Assembly: GCF_003859795.1 (NCBI RefSeq)
Contig: NZ_RQYI01000025.1
Coordinates: forward strand, 1 to 35,076
Direction of reading: 5' to 3'
Length of the DNA stretch: 35,076 bases
Source of the DNA: Alloprevotella sp. OH1205_COT-284
GTDB taxonomy: Bacteria; Bacteroidota; Bacteroidia; Bacteroidales; Bacteroidaceae
The translations under genes were made by a program, and so were the position numbers. The notes below the pieces were generated by a model. The model was given only the letters and a program-made list of their open reading frames with translations. It was not told where the DNA came from and did not search any database. Shown in pieces: positions 1-9,582 of the stretch (position 1 is the first letter of the stretch; every line of letters begins with the position of its first letter).

Positions 1-137
1 ATTAGCTATATATAAAGGACTTTGAAAAAAGCATTTTAGCGAAATTCTTATTCGTTTATACCTCCATCACTCCAAATTCCGGATGAACCTAATTGGCGAG
101 CGATCTACAACATCGCCTGCCGAAGCATCAAGGTCGA

Positions 138-854
138 TTAGTTTCTGGCATTTGCTGCTTGAATCATTTGCTGAGAAGCATATAGATATACCTCTACACG
201 GCGATTCAGAGTCTTGCCAAGTACCGTATTGTTATCGGCCACCGGATAGTCCTCACCCAAGCCTTTAACTTCCTTGATTTGAGAAGTACGGGCCCCACTT
301 TGCACCAAATAGTTGAACACACTTTGTGCACGCTGCAACGAAAGAGCTTGGTTTTTTGCTTTGGATTGCTCGGGGGTGCTGTTTCTCCAACCGGCATTAT
401 CGGTATATCCCATGATCGCCACATCCATATCGTTGTTGGTTTGGAGCACCTCTGCTGCAAACTTGTTGAGCGAAGCCATGGCCGAGGGAGTGAGTTGTGC
501 ATTTCCCGTGGCAAAAAGAATGCCACTGTCGAAAGTCACTTTAACGTATTTCACGCCGTTGGGGCCTTCGAGCACTTCTGCTTTGGCATTTTCCACAGCG
601 GCTGCGGCAGCCTTGGCTTTATCCATGCGATTGCCGATATATACCCCTGCACCGGATCCGACCGCAGTTCCGATGGCAGCACCAATGGCAGTTCCTTTGC
701 CGTCCTTACTGATGAGGTAGCCCACGAGAGAACCGAGAGCCGCACCGCCACCACCGCCGATGAGTCCGCCTTTCATTTTATTATTCCATTCGCCACAAGC
801 GGCAAACATTAAAGATGCGCAGAGCGCAAGCACAAGAGTCTTGATCGATTTCAT
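138..854 (-). CDS. OmpA-family lipoprotein with glycine-zipper region
   Basis: This encodes a predicted 238-residue outer-membrane lipoprotein that probably ties the outer membrane to peptidoglycan. Residues 1-20 form a lipoprotein signal (positive start, hydrophobic core, ending FAAC with Cys20 as the lipidation site; Phe at -3 is slightly off consensus). Residues 29-74 are Gly/Ala-rich with GxxxG spacing, a glycine-zipper-type membrane segment. Residues 105-227 match the OmpA C-terminal peptidoglycan-binding domain, with the GYTDNAG loop (Asp152), the LSLQRAQSV helix (Arg175) and the closing NRRVEV strand. The open frame extends 42 codons further upstream, but the ATG at 854 is chosen because it places the signal peptide at the N-terminus and lies about 45 bases after a good promoter. 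It is divergent from the next gene. The fold assignment is firm; the exact cell role is inferred from the family. Confidence 0.9.
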   Translation of the reverse strand: MKSIKTLVLALCASLMFAACGEWNNKMKGGLIGGGGGAALGSLVGYLISKDGKGTAIGAAIGTAVGSGAGVYIGNRMDKAKAAAAAVENAKAEVLEGPNGVKYVKVTFDSGILFATGNAQLTPSAMASLNKFAAEVLQTNNDMDVAIMGYTDNAGWRNSTPEQSKAKNQALSLQRAQSVFNYLVQSGARTSQIKEVKGLGEDYPVADNNTVLGKTLNRRVEVYLYASQQMIQAANARN

Positions 855-906
855 TTCAAATAAAAATAAATAGGTTGTTTGTGTTAGTTCTGATGTAAAT
901 CTTGCG

Positions 907-938
907 CAAAAATACTCAATTAGACGTGAGAGGCCAAA
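907..938 (-). promoter_or_regulatory. Bacteroidota promoter for the OmpA-like lipoprotein
   Basis: Read on the minus strand, TTTG (938-935) is followed by exactly 20 bases and then TATTTTTG (914-907), matching the phylum -33/-7 pattern TTTG-N20-TAnnTTTG. Transcription should start near 900, giving a leader of about 45 bases. Confidence 0.7.
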
Positions 939-957
939 GAAATAGGAAAAAACTTTG

Positions 958-965
958 TATATTTG
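958..965 (+). promoter_or_regulatory. Possible -7 box for the gene at 1052
   Basis: TATATTTG followed by CA fits the phylum -7 box on the plus strand. No TTTG is present 19-21 bases upstream, so only half of the promoter is supported. It would overlap the divergent lipoprotein promoter region. Confidence 0.4.
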
Positions 966-1051
966 CACGTAATTAGACAAAGTGTGTAATTCCCCTTACG
1001 AGGCTACTGAATTTCTCGCCCTCAAAAGATAATTATTTTCTATAAAAAATC

Positions 1052-2038
1052 ATGGAAAATACAGACTTCGATAAATTAGACTCCCAAGACATCAACACCA
1101 TTCAAACAGACTCGAATGTGTCATCGAACGATACACTGCCCACTCCGCCCCAAAAGAAGAAAAGGAAACTATGGATTTCTTTTTTTCTCTTATTTGTGTT
1201 GGGCGTAGGAGGCGGAGTGTTGTACTATTTCTATGAACAGGAAAATGAAGCATCGGCCTATCGGATATTGGAAAACAATGAAAATATCGAAGACTACGAA
1301 ACTTTTCTTCAAAAATATCCGCATAGCGATCGAGCCGAACAGGTAAAAGAACGCCTAACTACCCTTCGAGCCATGTATGCCGAATGGCAACGTTTGTCCA
1401 AAAGCGAATATGCAAAAGATTTCGAACGCTTCATAAAGAACTATCCCAACAGCATCTTGGTGAAACAATGCGAAGTCAAAATAGACTCTCTCGACTGGAT
1501 CGAAGCCGTCATGGCCAACACGCCGGAAGCCATCGAAAGATACTTGCAAAAACATCCCGAAGGTCGCTATTTGGCAGAAGCCTCGGCTGCACAAGAGGCG
1601 ATGCGCACAAACAAGGTTGATGACAGCGAAATCAGCCTGATAGCCGCAACTCTCGAACGCTTCTTCCAAGCCTATGCCAACAACGATGACGCTTCGCTGT
1701 GTACGTGCATAACGCCGGTCATGACCAAATTCCTCACCAAATCCAATGTCACAAAGGCCGAAGTGGTGGACATCGTGGCACGTACCTATTCGGAATACAT
1801 TCGGAACTGCTCGTTTGTGCTCAACAATGATTATGTCTGTACAAAAAGCACAGCCGAAGACGGAACAATTCGCTACAAAGTAAACTTCACCGTGGATCAA
1901 CACATTGATCGGGACAACGAAGGAAAAATATTCGGCTCATACACCGCTCATGCGGAACTGACCGAACAATTCAAATTATCTTCGCTCGAACTAAACGAGG
2001 TATCACGCAAAGAAAAGAGCGACTCCGCCTATGAGTAA
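1052..2038 (+). CDS. Membrane-anchored protein with three helical repeats and NTF2-like tail
   Basis: I do not recognise a named family. The 328-residue product has a Ser/Thr/Asp-rich cytoplasmic start, a KKKRK positive cluster, and one membrane segment (about 40-60), so the rest probably faces the periplasm. Three similar helical units follow, centred on YETFLQKYPHSDRAE (82-96), FERFIKNYPNSILVK (124-138) and IERYLQKHPEGRYLA (161-175). They share the pattern aromatic-x2-(F/Y)-(L/I)-x2-(Y/H)-P-x(S/G) seen in TPR-like scaffold repeats. Residues about 195-315 begin with LIAATLERFFQAYANNDD and alternate helix and strands, resembling an NTF2/SnoaL-like domain. It is followed after 56 bases by the MaoC gene in the same direction. 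A role in envelope protein-protein contacts is a guess from architecture only. Confidence 0.75.
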   Translation: MENTDFDKLDSQDINTIQTDSNVSSNDTLPTPPQKKKRKLWISFFLLFVLGVGGGVLYYFYEQENEASAYRILENNENIEDYETFLQKYPHSDRAEQVKERLTTLRAMYAEWQRLSKSEYAKDFERFIKNYPNSILVKQCEVKIDSLDWIEAVMANTPEAIERYLQKHPEGRYLAEASAAQEAMRTNKVDDSEISLIAATLERFFQAYANNDDASLCTCITPVMTKFLTKSNVTKAEVVDIVARTYSEYIRNCSFVLNNDYVCTKSTAEDGTIRYKVNFTVDQHIDRDNEGKIFGSYTAHAELTEQFKLSSLELNEVSRKEKSDSAYE

Positions 2039-2094
2039 TAGGCAAAGTTTGGCAAAATCCGGTTATCGAAACATTCAACAAAATAAGAAATACC

Positions 2095-2556
2095 ATGCTT
2101 GTAATCAACAACTTTGAAGAATTTGCTTCGCACAAGGGCGAAGTGTTGGGTATCTCCGACTGGCTCGAAATTCCGCAAGAGCGCATCAACTTGTTTGCCG
2201 ACGCCACCATTGACCATCAGTGGATTCACGTGGATGAAGAAAAAGCCAAAAACGGTCCATTCGGCAAGACCATTGTTCATGGCTATCTGACCCTTTCACT
2301 CCTGCCACACTTGTGGTCTGAGATCATTCAAGTGAACAACCTCAAAATGATGGTCAACTACGGAATGGACAAAATGAAGTTCGGACAAGCCGTATTGTCG
2401 GGGCAGAGCATCCGCTTGAAAGCCATTTTGGAGGACATTGTCGACCTGAGAGGCATTTGCAAAGCCGACATCAAATTTACAATCGAGATCAAAGATCAGA
2501 AGAAACCGGCACTCACCGGAGTTGCCACATTCTTGTATCACTTCGAGCAAAAATAA
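2095..2556 (+). CDS. MaoC-family (R)-specific enoyl-CoA hydratase
   Basis: A 153-residue single hotdog-fold protein of the MaoC dehydratase family, which hydrates trans-2-enoyl-CoA thioesters to (R)-3-hydroxyacyl-CoA. The diagnostic stretch at 32-68 contains NLFADATIDHQWIHVD, then GPFGKTIVHGYLTLSL. Asp40 and His45 are the expected catalytic pair (D-x4-H). Length fits single-domain bacterial members, and there is no signal peptide, so it is cytosolic. Its TAA stop directly abuts the ATG of the next gene, which implies translational coupling and one transcript. The substrate in this organism (fatty-acid or hydroxyacyl metabolism) cannot be told from sequence. Confidence 0.9.
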   Translation: MLVINNFEEFASHKGEVLGISDWLEIPQERINLFADATIDHQWIHVDEEKAKNGPFGKTIVHGYLTLSLLPHLWSEIIQVNNLKMMVNYGMDKMKFGQAVLSGQSIRLKAILEDIVDLRGICKADIKFTIEIKDQKKPALTGVATFLYHFEQK

Positions 2557-3165
2557 ATGGATTCATATCTCACGCTTTCGAGCGACGGCGAAGCTATTTA
2601 TACCGAAAAACGCAGCAAGTTTTATGCTTTCGCCTTTCGTGTCAAAAGTGAGGAGGATGTTAAAACACATGTGGCGGCATTAAAGAAGAAATTCTACGAT
2701 GCCCGCCACATTTGTTACGCCTATGCTTTGGGAAACGACGCCTCCACCACACGCTGCAACGACGACGGAGAGCCTGCGGGATCAGCCGGAAAACCCATTC
2801 TCGGCCAAATCCGTTCGGCAGGTGTAACATTTGTGCTCGTTGCAGTCGTTCGTTATTTCGGAGGCGTAAAACTGGGAACGGGAGGCTTGGCCACGGCCTA
2901 CAAAACCGCTGCCGCAGAAGCCCTTTCGGCAACGGAAAAAGAAGAAATGATCATCACACAACGCTTCGAGTTTGAAGTGCCCTATACGGAAACCGATACG
3001 GCCATACGGTTCATTCGAAATGAAGAAGGAAACATCTCCGAAATCAACTACACCGAAACCGGCACTCGAATGACCGTAGAAATCCGATGCTCCCAAGCCG
3101 AGAATTTGCAAAAAAGGCTCTCCAAAATACACTCTCTGCAATGGGTAAACGAAGCCATGACATAA
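2557..3165 (+). CDS. YigZ/IMPACT-family protein
   Basis: A 202-residue member of the YigZ/IMPACT (UPF0029) family. The N-terminal domain carries the family signature: the SKFYAFAFRV start, then HICYAYALG, RCNDDGEPAGSAGKPIL and VVRYFGGVKLGTGGLATAYKTA. The C-terminal 70 residues form the smaller ferredoxin-like half, with the usual weaker conservation. The biochemical function of bacterial members is not settled; the eukaryotic homologue IMPACT acts on Gcn2/Gcn1 signalling. The start ATG follows the MaoC stop codon without a gap. A strong bidirectional terminator lies 125 bases downstream. Family assignment is secure; function is not. Confidence 0.92.
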   Translation: MDSYLTLSSDGEAIYTEKRSKFYAFAFRVKSEEDVKTHVAALKKKFYDARHICYAYALGNDASTTRCNDDGEPAGSAGKPILGQIRSAGVTFVLVAVVRYFGGVKLGTGGLATAYKTAAAEALSATEKEEMIITQRFEFEVPYTETDTAIRFIRNEEGNISEINYTETGTRMTVEIRCSQAENLQKRLSKIHSLQWVNEAMT

Positions 3166-3290
3166 AAAACAAAAGTATGTCGCACCGTTTCCTCCATTGA
3201 AAACATGTTTTTTTTCAAAATTGGCCGTCAGCTCCAAAAGCGTTTCGAGCCAAAAGATGACTTAGGGAGATCTCCTCTCCCCAAAAGAAA

Positions 3291-3345
3291 AACCATGTCC
3301 ATGTTTGCAAATCCGTACGCCTGCAACACGGACATGGTTCTTTTT
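3291..3345. terminator. Bidirectional terminator between yigZ-like gene and folC
   Basis: AACCATGTCC (3291-3300) pairs with GGACATGGTT (3330-3339). The stem continues inside through TGTTTGCA (3302-3309) against TGCAACA (3322-3328) with one bulge. CTTTTTG follows on the plus strand, and an A-rich stretch (about 3282-3290) gives a T tract for minus-strand transcripts. It sits between convergent genes, as expected. Confidence 0.8.
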
Positions 3346-3365
3346 GTTCCACTTCCAGTTTTGTT

Positions 3366-4673
3366 CTATCTCTTGTTTTCCTCTTTTGTCATATCCCTCA
3401 ATAAATCTGCAACGACAAAAGAGCTTCCTCCCACAAAAATGGCCGAATCGGCATCAGCTTCTTCGAGAGCTTTGCGATAGGCTTCGCCGACAGACGGATA
3501 CGCACGTCCGTTCAACCCCTCTCTTACAGCCTGTTCTCTGAGTAGATGAGCCGGAAGTGCGCGTTCCACAGAGGGTTGGGTGAAGTAGTAGGTAGCCTTT
3601 TGAGGCAGCAGTTCCAAAATCGGCAACAAGTCTTTATCGGCACACACGCCAAAGACGATGTGCAGCGTACTACACGGCAATTCCTTCAATTGCCGCGAAA
3701 GGTATCGCCAAGCATCTCTGTTGTGTCCCGTGTCGCAAATCACAAGTGGTGCTTGTTGCAAACACTGCCACCGTCCCGTCAGCCCCGTCAGTTGCATCAC
3801 TTCGGCAAATCCCTTTCGCACACACTCTGCGGAAATTCTCTTTGTGATATGCAAAGGCAAATGGGCAATGGCAGTTAAAATCGTAGCCGTGTTTTTGACT
3901 TGACACGCACCGCCGAGAGCTGCCGCAATTTCGCCATATTCGGAAGTGTCATAACGCATTCCGCCCTCACGATTCACTTTCGTCGCAACTACCCTTCTTT
4001 CTTCTTCGGCAAAAAACAACGGTGCATTCTTTCGTTGGGCTTTTCGAAGAAACACGGTTCGTGTTTCCGGCAGCATCTCTCCAATGACCACCGGAGTATT
4101 CTCCTTGATGATGCCCGCTTTTTCCCGGGCAATCTGCGCCAAGGTCTCTCCCAAAAACTGCGTATGGTCGAGCGAGATGTTCGTGATGACACTCAATAGG
4201 GGGGAAATCACATTCGTACAGTCCAAACGCCCTCCCAACCCCACCTCTACAACGGCGACGTCTGCTTTTTCTTCTTCAAAATAGGCAAACGCCAATGCCG
4301 TTGTCAATTCAAAAAACGAAGGGTGCAACGGTTCAAAGAAAGACCTCTCTTCGGCCACAAAGCGAATCACACGCTCTTCCGAAATCGGCACGCCATTAAC
4401 GCGTATCCGTTCTCGAAAATCCGCCAAGTGAGGAGAAGTGTATAAACCTACGCGAAAACCTGCGGATTGAAGAATCGCCGCCAAGGTGTGGGAAACCGAC
4501 CCTTTTCCATTCGTACCTCCGACGTGTATGGTGTGATAGGAGCGATGCGGATGTCCGAAATGTTCATCGAGTTTTTTCGTCGTTGAGAGTCCTTCCTTAT
4601 ATGCTCCTGCCCCGACGTTTTGAAACATCGGGGCAGAGGTAAAGAGAAACTCCAAGGTTTCTTGGTAATTCAT
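3366..4673 (-). CDS. folC: Bifunctional dihydrofolate/folylpolyglutamate synthase
   Basis: A 435-residue Mur-ligase-type enzyme that adds L-glutamate to dihydropteroate or to reduced folates at the expense of ATP. The P-loop HVGGTNGKGSVSHTLAA (50-66) is diagnostic. Further family motifs are YTSPHLADFRERIRVNG, FELTTALAFAYF, VVEVGLGGRLDCTNV, SLDHTQFLGETLAQIAREKAGI and, in the C-terminal ligase domain, VICDTGHNRDA and VFGVCADKD. Length is normal for FolC. The open frame could begin 18 bases earlier at a GTG inside dnaJ, but the ATG at 4673, one base after the dnaJ stop, matches FolC N-termini and suggests coupling to dnaJ. Another folate gene, folP, lies at 31283-32155. Confidence 0.95.
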   Translation of the reverse strand: MNYQETLEFLFTSAPMFQNVGAGAYKEGLSTTKKLDEHFGHPHRSYHTIHVGGTNGKGSVSHTLAAILQSAGFRVGLYTSPHLADFRERIRVNGVPISEERVIRFVAEERSFFEPLHPSFFELTTALAFAYFEEEKADVAVVEVGLGGRLDCTNVISPLLSVITNISLDHTQFLGETLAQIAREKAGIIKENTPVVIGEMLPETRTVFLRKAQRKNAPLFFAEEERRVVATKVNREGGMRYDTSEYGEIAAALGGACQVKNTATILTAIAHLPLHITKRISAECVRKGFAEVMQLTGLTGRWQCLQQAPLVICDTGHNRDAWRYLSRQLKELPCSTLHIVFGVCADKDLLPILELLPQKATYYFTQPSVERALPAHLLREQAVREGLNGRAYPSVGEAYRKALEEADADSAIFVGGSSFVVADLLRDMTKEENKR

Positions 4674-4674
4674 A

Positions 4675-5820
4675 TCAGCTGAAATAAGCACGGAATGAGT
4701 TGAAGATTTTATCTTTGATACTCTTATTCGGCATCATATTTTCGGCATCTTTGAGCATTTCAAAAGCCTTTCGTTCTTCTTTCGACAGAGTTTCGGGAAT
4801 GTAGACACTGATATTGATCACAATATCGCCGCGTCCATATCCATAGCCGGGAACGGCAGGCAATCCTTTGCTGCGCAGACGCATGCGAGTTCCGGGCTGT
4901 GTTCCCGATTTTATCGTTACCCGTGCTTTTCCTTCGAGGGTAGGCACTTCGACCACATCACCGAGCGTGGCCTGACCGACAGTGAGCAGAAGATTATAAA
5001 TCAAGTCGTTGTCGTCGCGCACGAAATGTTCATGAGGAATTTCTTCGATCAACACTTGAATATCTCCCGCCACTCCGTTGCGTTTGGCAGCATGTCCTTT
5101 TCCGGGCGCATTGACCACCATGCCTTCGGCGACACCGGCGGGAATTTTGATCTCTACGATCTCTTCTCCCGAAACAGTACCTTCGCCGTGGCATTTCCGG
5201 CATTTGTTTTTCACAACCTTGCCTTCTCCCCGACAGGTCGGACAGGGCGTTTGTTGTTGCACCATGCCAAAAATACTGCGAACACTCCTCACCACATAGC
5301 CGCTGCCGTTGCAGGCCGAGCAAGTTTCGGGATGATGTCCTTTTTCACATCCGTTTCCTCCACACTCGTCGCAATTCACCTGCTTCTTTACTTTGAATTT
5401 CTTGGTCACACCCGTGCTGATTTCTTCGAGTGTCAGACGCGTTTTCAAACGCAGGTCGCCACCTCGGTATTGCTGCGTTTGCGCACCGCCGCCAAAGCCG
5501 CCGAATCCGCCAAAACCGCCGCCGAAGATGTCACTGAAATGAGAGAAAATGTCGTTGATATCGGTGAAGCCGCCACCGCCAAAGCCGCCGGCACCATTCA
5601 GTCCGGCTTTACCAAACTGATCGTAACGCTGACGTTTTTCGGGATCGCGCAACACTTCATAGGCCTCCGCCGCTTCTTTGAATTTCTCTTCGGCTTTGGC
5701 ATCACCGGGATTTTTGTCGGGGTGATATTTCATGGCCACCTTGCGGTAAGCCTTTTTGATGTCGGCTTCGCCTGCACTTTTGTCGACACCCAGTATTTCG
5801 TAATAATCGAGATCTGCCAT
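4675..5820 (-). CDS. dnaJ: Chaperone protein DnaJ (Hsp40)
   Basis: A type I DnaJ of 381 residues, the J-domain co-chaperone that delivers unfolded proteins to DnaK and stimulates its ATPase. The J domain (about 5-70) carries the essential HPD triad at 33-35. A Gly/Phe-rich linker spans about 74-113. The zinc-binding region has all four CxxCxGxG-type motifs, with cysteine pairs 150/153, 167/170, 193/196 and 207/210. The C-terminal substrate-binding beta domain follows (about 215-345) with [21 protein letters not shown]. It lies 79 bases after grpE and one base before folC on the same strand. dnaK is not in the window. Confidence 0.97.
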   Translation of the reverse strand: MADLDYYEILGVDKSAGEADIKKAYRKVAMKYHPDKNPGDAKAEEKFKEAAEAYEVLRDPEKRQRYDQFGKAGLNGAGGFGGGGFTDINDIFSHFSDIFGGGFGGFGGFGGGAQTQQYRGGDLRLKTRLTLEEISTGVTKKFKVKKQVNCDECGGNGCEKGHHPETCSACNGSGYVVRSVRSIFGMVQQQTPCPTCRGEGKVVKNKCRKCHGEGTVSGEEIVEIKIPAGVAEGMVVNAPGKGHAAKRNGVAGDIQVLIEEIPHEHFVRDDNDLIYNLLLTVGQATLGDVVEVPTLEGKARVTIKSGTQPGTRMRLRSKGLPAVPGYGYGRGDIVINISVYIPETLSKEERKAFEMLKDAENMMPNKSIKDKIFNSFRAYFS

Positions 5821-5899
5821 GGGTTAATTATGATTGGTCGACGATTGCTCGCCGTTGGGTTCTACATTCGTTTTATTCGCGTTCGGTTCAAGGCCACAC

Positions 5900-6487
5900 T
5901 TATTGTCCCACCACCACCTTTGCATGTCTCAACACTTTATCGTTGAGCATATAGCCCGTTTGCACGCAGTCGATAATGTGGTTTTTCTTATCTTCCTCCT
6001 CTGTGGGAAAAAGCGCAACGGCTTCATGAAAATCGGTATCAAATACAGCCGCTTCCGTGTCCATTTTTTTCAAACCTTGTTGTTCAAGCGTGCGGAGCAA
6101 TTTTTGGAAGATGAGGAGCAATCCTTCCTTCAAAGCCTCAACGTCGCTGTTTTCATTCATGTTGGTTTCTGCACGTTCCATATCGTCCAAGATGGGCAGC
6201 AGGCTCTCCAACACTTTTTTTCCTCCGTTCAAAATCAAATCCGTTTGCTTGGCAATGCTATGCTTTCGGAAGTTGGCAAAATCCGCTGCTTGTCGGAGCA
6301 ATTTATCTTTCAGCTCGACAATTTCGGCCTCGGCCTGTGCCAATTTGTCTTCTTCTGTCAGTTCGGCAGTTTCTGCTTCTTGGATTTCTTCGGTGTTTTC
6401 CGGAGCGCAAGTTGTTTCTTCCGTTTGAGAGGGTGTCTCGTTTTTTATTTCTTCCGTTTGAGGGGTGTTCAAATCTTTTTCTTCCAT
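5900..6487 (-). CDS. grpE: Nucleotide exchange factor GrpE
   Basis: A 195-residue GrpE, the DnaK nucleotide exchange factor. A Glu/Thr-rich disordered start (1-45) leads into the long coiled-coil helix (about 47-95; LAQAEAEIVELKDKLLRQAADFANFRK), followed by the beta domain with the typical VLESLLPILDDMERA, FQKLLRTLEQQGLKKM and TDFHEAVALFPT segments and a terminal LNDKVLRHAKVVVG. The ATG at 6487 (MEEKD) is preferred. An in-frame ATG at 6529 would add 14 residues encoded inside a hairpin. It lies upstream of dnaJ as in many bacteria, and downstream of the ABC-F gene by 102 bases. Confidence 0.95.
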   Translation of the reverse strand: MEEKDLNTPQTEEIKNETPSQTEETTCAPENTEEIQEAETAELTEEDKLAQAEAEIVELKDKLLRQAADFANFRKHSIAKQTDLILNGGKKVLESLLPILDDMERAETNMNENSDVEALKEGLLLIFQKLLRTLEQQGLKKMDTEAAVFDTDFHEAVALFPTEEEDKKNHIIDCVQTGYMLNDKVLRHAKVVVGQ

Positions 6488-6506
6488 GACGTTTGGTTTA
6501 TTGTTT

Positions 6507-6543
6507 GACCCTCTTTCAGCAATTTCCATGCCAAAAGAGGGTC
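6507..6543 (-). promoter_or_regulatory. Hairpin in the grpE leader
   Basis: GACCCTCTTT (plus strand 6507-6516) and AAAGAGGGTC (6534-6543) form a perfect 10-base inverted repeat with a 17-base loop. It sits between the ABC-F stop and the grpE start. On the minus strand it is not followed by a T run, so it is not a typical terminator. It is not a CIRCE element, whose arms are TTAGCACTC/GAGTGCTAA. Role unknown: attenuation, RNA stability or temperature sensing are options. Confidence 0.5.
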
Positions 6544-6589
6544 ATCGATACCTTTCAAATGTTTTATTGAGGGTTTGATGGCTGAGCGT

Positions 6590-8209
<1,620 letters not shown>

Positions 8210-8241
8210 TTATGATAAAATAGTTTGTTCGTTTCGAGGCG

Positions 8242-8249
8242 CAAAGATA
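8242..8249 (-). promoter_or_regulatory. Probable -7 box of the ABC-F gene
   Basis: On the minus strand TATCTTTG (8249-8242) followed by CG matches TAnnTTTG, 33 bases before the ATG. The TTTG expected 20 bases upstream is not clear. Confidence 0.5.
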
Positions 8250-8314
8250 CGTTTTTTTTTGATTTTGAGCGAAGAAAGCTCTGACTAAGGGCACTACACG
8301 AACAAAACAAGAGG

Positions 8315-8369
8315 TGAAATGTCACTTCGACCGACAAGATGAGAAATTTGTTTTTGCCGTGACATTTCA
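8315..8369. repeat. 11-base inverted repeat upstream of the ABC-F gene
   Basis: TGAAATGTCAC (8315-8325) is repeated inverted as GTGACATTTCA (8359-8369), with a 33-base spacer. It lies about 70-130 bases upstream of the ABC-F -7 box. It could be a hairpin or a pair of protein-binding half-sites; no protein is implied by the sequence. Confidence 0.6.
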
Positions 8370-8541
8370 TTATTCAACGCGTCCGAAATCCAATCAAGAG
8401 GCAAGAAAGACCAACTTCCCTCTGAGGCAGAAATTTCTATCTCTGAGGTAGTTTTTGTTAGCTCCAAGAGAAGAAGGTCCTTCTCCTGCCGAAGCGAAGA
8501 AGCCGCGTTTCTCGCACGCGCGCGCGTTTCCCTTGTGATTA

Positions 8542-8823
8542 GTTTTTGCTTTCACTGCCTTCGCAAAACAAAACAAACCACTGAATATCAATTCGTTTCC
8601 AGCGAAGGCAAGTGAAGGCAAAACAAAATCGTCTTTTCCAATCCACTGTAAATCAATATATTGATTTGTCTTTTTGCTTTCACACCCTTGAAAAAGGGTG
8701 ATATTTCGCACCAAGTTGGTGAAAGCAGGTGAAAGCAAACCATAGGTTTTGCCTTCACCGTATCAATACTGATTTTCAGATACTTACAATATCTCCAAAA
8801 AGTTTTCCTTCACTTGCCTTCGC
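8542..8823. repeat. Cluster of palindromic repeats built on TTTTGCYTTCAC
   Basis: The 12-base core TTTTGCYTTCAC occurs at 8544 (plus), 8612 (inverted), 8672 (plus), 8729 (inverted, one mismatch), 8747 (plus) and 8803 (plus, one base missing). Longer similarity of 22-23 bases, ending in GCCTTCGC, links 8542-8564, 8602-8624 (inverted) and 8802-8823. Additional hairpins are AATCAATATATTGATT (8651-8666), CACCCTT-GAAA-AAGGGTG (8683-8700) and CACCAA-G-TTGGTG (8709-8721). The 8729/8747 pair folds with a short central loop. No ORF is inside, so it resembles a REP/BIME-type or MITE-like element rather than an insertion sequence. Confidence 0.65.
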
Positions 8824-9228
8824 AAGAAACTCACTGACAATCAAAAAGAAAGACGTTTTAGCGGAGGCAAAACGGCAAAAACAAAAAATAGGGGAAAGAA
8901 AACGGCAAAAAAGGGCGGTTTCATCGAAACAGCAACGGAAGCGGAAGACGGAGTGCAAAATCGAAAGTTACGGTTTCAAAAGAAATCCGTTTTTTTGTGA
9001 GAAAAGCATAGCATAACTTGCTCAGGCAGATGCGTAGCAAACGATGAGCTTCCGTTCATTTCATTCACGTCAGAAAGAAGTATTCTTGACCAACTTTCCG
9101 ACAAGAATCTCAATATACAAATCACTGCCGAAAATTCTTATATTTCTCCCCAAAACTCCTCATAAAATTTCTGACACGAGAAAGTTCATCGGTTTTTGGG
9201 CTGTAATCGTTACAATTTTTGGAAAATC

Positions 9229-9260
9229 TTTGGAAGATTTGGAAGCGTGCATTATTTTTG
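9229..9260 (+). promoter_or_regulatory. Promoter of the cytochrome bd operon
   Basis: TTTG (9229-9232), 20 bases, then TATTTTTG (9253-9260) match the Bacteroidota pattern exactly. Transcription should begin near 9267, leaving a leader of about 93 bases before the first gene at 9360. Confidence 0.75.
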
Positions 9261-9359
9261 TAGGGTGAAACACTTTTTAATGTAGTTTCAGCAGATGTTT
9301 TCTTCATGAAATTTCTGCCTTCCCTTTCGTAAACAAAGACGCACCACATTTTTCAAATC

Positions 9360-9563
9360 ATGACCGCTTCTATCAGAAATGCCATTCGTTTTTATGTCGA
9401 AGGTTTCAAGAGCATGACTTGGGGACGCACCCTTTGGTTGATCATCCTCATCAAACTCTTCGTCATGTTCGGCATCCTTCGGGTGTTTTTCTTTCAACCC
9501 ACACTCAAAGGCTCTCCCGAAGACAAACAGCTCCAAGTGGCCACCGAACTCGCAAATCCATAA
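9360..9563 (+). CDS. DUF4492 small membrane protein upstream of cydA
   Basis: A 67-residue protein with an amphipathic start, one membrane helix (about 22-45, starting WGRTLWLIILIKLFVMFGIL) and a short hydrophilic tail. I recognise it as the DUF4492 family, found immediately before cydA in Bacteroidota. It is the first gene after the promoter and 19 bases before cydA. Its size, topology and position are like those of the small accessory subunits of cytochrome bd in other phyla (CydX, CydH/CydY, CbdX), although I see no direct sequence match. That it is an oxidase subunit is inference. Confidence 0.85.
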   Translation: MTASIRNAIRFYVEGFKSMTWGRTLWLIILIKLFVMFGILRVFFFQPTLKGSPEDKQLQVATELANP

Positions 9564-9582
9564 AATTAAAATTCTTACCAAT

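Larger units (their letters stand above)
8250..9228. other. Non-coding region rich in short repeats
   Basis: No convincing gene is present. Two open frames here (8394-8738 minus, 8729-9016 plus) are low-complexity and run through inverted repeats. The stretch holds an 11-base inverted repeat (8315-8369), a direct repeat CTCTGAGGYAG at 8420-8430 and 8441-8451 (21-base period), an alternating CG tract (8513-8526) and the palindromic cluster 8542-8823. From about 8830 to 9228 it is A-rich with no feature I can name, up to the cyd promoter. Confidence 0.6.

Noticed and set aside
4674-4691. GTG start for folC inside dnaJ
   Set aside because: The ATG one base after the dnaJ stop gives the conserved FolC N-terminus; the extra six residues are not needed.
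8602-8823. Complete insertion sequence
   Set aside because: Terminal inverted repeats are present, but there is no transposase frame and no clear target-site duplication.
8394-9016. Two frames of 95-114 codons in the ABC-F/cyd gap
   Set aside because: They cross the inverted repeats, are low-complexity (Lys/Arg- or Phe/Ala-rich) and have no promoter or recognisable domain.
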